Shown piece by piece: positions 62,849-64,000 of a DNA stretch of 64,000 bases. Both the position numbers and the translations under genes were made by a program. Position 1 is the first letter of the stretch. Each line of letters begins with the position of its first letter. Below the pieces are notes generated by a model. The model was not told where the DNA came from and searched no databases. It saw nothing but the letters and a program-made list of their open reading frames with translations. This DNA is from Phaeobacter gallaeciensis DSM 26640 (lineage in GTDB: Bacteria > Pseudomonadota > Alphaproteobacteria > Rhodobacterales > Rhodobacteraceae): the NCBI RefSeq assembly GCF_000511385.1, contig NC_023137.1:805501-869500 (forward strand), given 5' to 3'.

Positions 62849-64000
62849 ATGTCCAACGACCCGCTCTTACAGCCCTATCAGCTGAAGCATCTCACCCTGC
62901 GCAACCGGATCATGACCACCAGTCACGAACCAGCCTACCCGGAAGAGGGCATGCCCAAGGAACGCTATGCGGCCTACCACGCGGAACGGGCCAAGGCGGG
63001 TGTGGCGCTGGCGATGACGGCGGGCTCTGCGGCGGTATCGCGGGACAGCCCGCCGGTGTTCAACAATATCCTGGCCTATAAGGATGAGGTGGTGCCCTGG
63101 ATCCGCAATCTGACCGATCAGCTGCATGAGCATGGCTGTGCAGCGATGATCCAGCTGACCCATCTGGGGCGACGCACCGGCTGGGACAAGGGGGATTGGC
63201 TGCCTTCGATCAGCTCCTCGCGCCACCGCGAACCTGCGCACCGGGCCTTCCCGAAGCTGGCGGAGGATTGGGATATCACCCGCGTCATTGCAGATTTCGC
63301 CGATGCGGCAGAGCGGATGAAGGCCGGTGGCATGGATGGGATCGAACTCCAGGTTTACGGCCATCTGCTGGACCAGTTCTGGTCTCCGCTGACCAATGAT
63401 CTGGACGGGCCTTACGGTGGCCAGACGCTCGAGAGCCGGATGGCGCTGCCGATGGCGGTGCTGACGGCGGTGCGTGACCGGGTCGGCAGTGATTTTATTG
63501 TCGGGCTACGGTATACGGCGGATGAGGCGCAGACGGGCGGGATCACCCCTGAGGAGGGGCTGGAGATCTCCAAACGTCTGGCCGCCAGTGGGATGGTCGA
63601 TTTCCTCAATGTGATCCGTGGCCGCATTCACACGGATCCGGCAATGACCGATGTGATCCCGGTGCAGGGCATGCGCTCAGCACCGCATCTGGATTTTGCC
63701 GGTGAGGTTAAAAAAGCCACGGGTCTGCCCACTTTTCATGCCGCTCGGATCCCCGATGTGGCCACCGCACGTCATGCCATTTCGGACGGTCTTCTGGACA
63801 TGGTGGGCATGACGCGTGCTCATATGGCCGATCCGCATATTGTGCATAAGATCACCGAGGGGCGCGAGGATGATATCCGCCCCTGTGTAGGCGCGACCTA
63901 TTGTCTGGACCGGATCTATCAGGCCGGGGAGGCGCTGTGTATTCACAACGCCGCAACCGGGCGCGAGTTGACGATGCCGCATGTGATCCCTCGGGCTGAG
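62849..64000 (+). CDS. NADH:flavin oxidoreductase / trimethylamine-dehydrogenase-like (partial)
   Basis: The first 384 residues of a flavoprotein that runs off the window. The Old-Yellow-Enzyme barrel is seen in LKHLTLRNRIMTTSH, IQLTHLGRRTGW and the VNVIRGR-like and VGMTRAHMADP segments. It then reaches the [4Fe-4S] region, where CVGATYC (Cys346, Ala349, Cys352) and a Cys at 364 keep the TMADH spacing, but the second cysteine is Ala. Similar proteins act on N-methyl compounds such as N-methylproline or betaines; this substrate is not proven. AGGAG precedes the ATG. The C-terminal FAD/ADP-binding domain is beyond the window. Confidence 0.85.
   Translation, partial: MSNDPLLQPYQLKHLTLRNRIMTTSHEPAYPEEGMPKERYAAYHAERAKAGVALAMTAGSAAVSRDSPPVFNNILAYKDEVVPWIRNLTDQLHEHGCAAMIQLTHLGRRTGWDKGDWLPSISSSRHREPAHRAFPKLAEDWDITRVIADFADAAERMKAGGMDGIELQVYGHLLDQFWSPLTNDLDGPYGGQTLESRMALPMAVLTAVRDRVGSDFIVGLRYTADEAQTGGITPEEGLEISKRLAASGMVDFLNVIRGRIHTDPAMTDVIPVQGMRSAPHLDFAGEVKKATGLPTFHAARIPDVATARHAISDGLLDMVGMTRAHMADPHIVHKITEGREDDIRPCVGATYCLDRIYQAGEALCIHNAATGRELTMPHVIPRAE

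Overview
The window looks like chromosomal DNA of a marine alphaproteobacterium of the Rhodobacteraceae, Roseobacter group (Phaeobacter, Leisingera or Ruegeria type). The support is the high GC content, a class I lysyl-tRNA synthetase, an NDUFS4-type complex I accessory subunit, an NAD-linked FdsBA-type formate dehydrogenase and a beta-helix protein of a type seen in this order. Genus is an inference. Several long reading frames antisense to real genes reflect GC-rich codon bias and were left out.

Layout. 0.1-4.6 kb: two small membrane proteins, a frameshifted gene coupled to ettA, and an isolated KAP-family P-loop NTPase whose 5' and 3' parts differ in base composition. 4.7-11.4 kb: housekeeping genes (nadD, a DMT exporter, a DacB-type peptidase, a GNAT, a TerB-like protein, class I LysRS, a DUF4864 protein). 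11.6-16.8 kb: a large beta-helix protein, a candidate outer-membrane barrel, then small stress-type genes (ABM monooxygenase, Usp, zf-TFIIB, PLDc_N, a membrane-anchored protein). 16.9-25.6 kb: uvrB, the NDUFS4-like gene, a secreted RTX metalloprotease and a phospholipase D-family protein.

25.9-34.0 kb is the most unusual part. Two tandem MarR paralogues sit among redox genes: an operon of a periplasmic EF-hand protein, cytochrome b561, a DUF1772 membrane protein and an exported ABM protein; a membrane-anchored FAD/NAD(P)H reductase; and a second, cytoplasmic ABM paralogue. The same short operator-like motif (ATAGC-NN-GCTAT or a close variant, or its half-site in the ABM promoters) lies 27-63 bp upstream of five of these start codons. 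I read this as one MarR-controlled electron-transfer regulon. A sterol-desaturase-type hydroxylase, a methyltransferase and a MYG1 nuclease are interspersed.

34.4-44.4 kb: a complete siderophore-iron uptake locus. A TonB-dependent receptor faces a nine-gene operon encoding a binding protein, two permeases, an ATPase, a siderophore-interacting reductase, ExbB, two ExbD and TonB. Most neighbours overlap by 1-4 bases and the two units share a bidirectional terminator.

45-57.8 kb: a flavin monooxygenase with an NTF2-like N-terminus and its probable AcoR-type regulator, which lacks the sigma-54 contact loop; tRNA-Arg(UCU); a GNAT; a second ABC-F ATPase; a bacterial protein with protein-arginine-methyltransferase motifs; a chemoreceptor; and two regulators. 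57.8-62.4 kb: an NAD-dependent formate dehydrogenase made of a fused FdsG-FdsB protein and FdsA, preceded by a LysR regulator. The window ends inside a trimethylamine-dehydrogenase-like flavoprotein with one iron-sulfur cysteine replaced.
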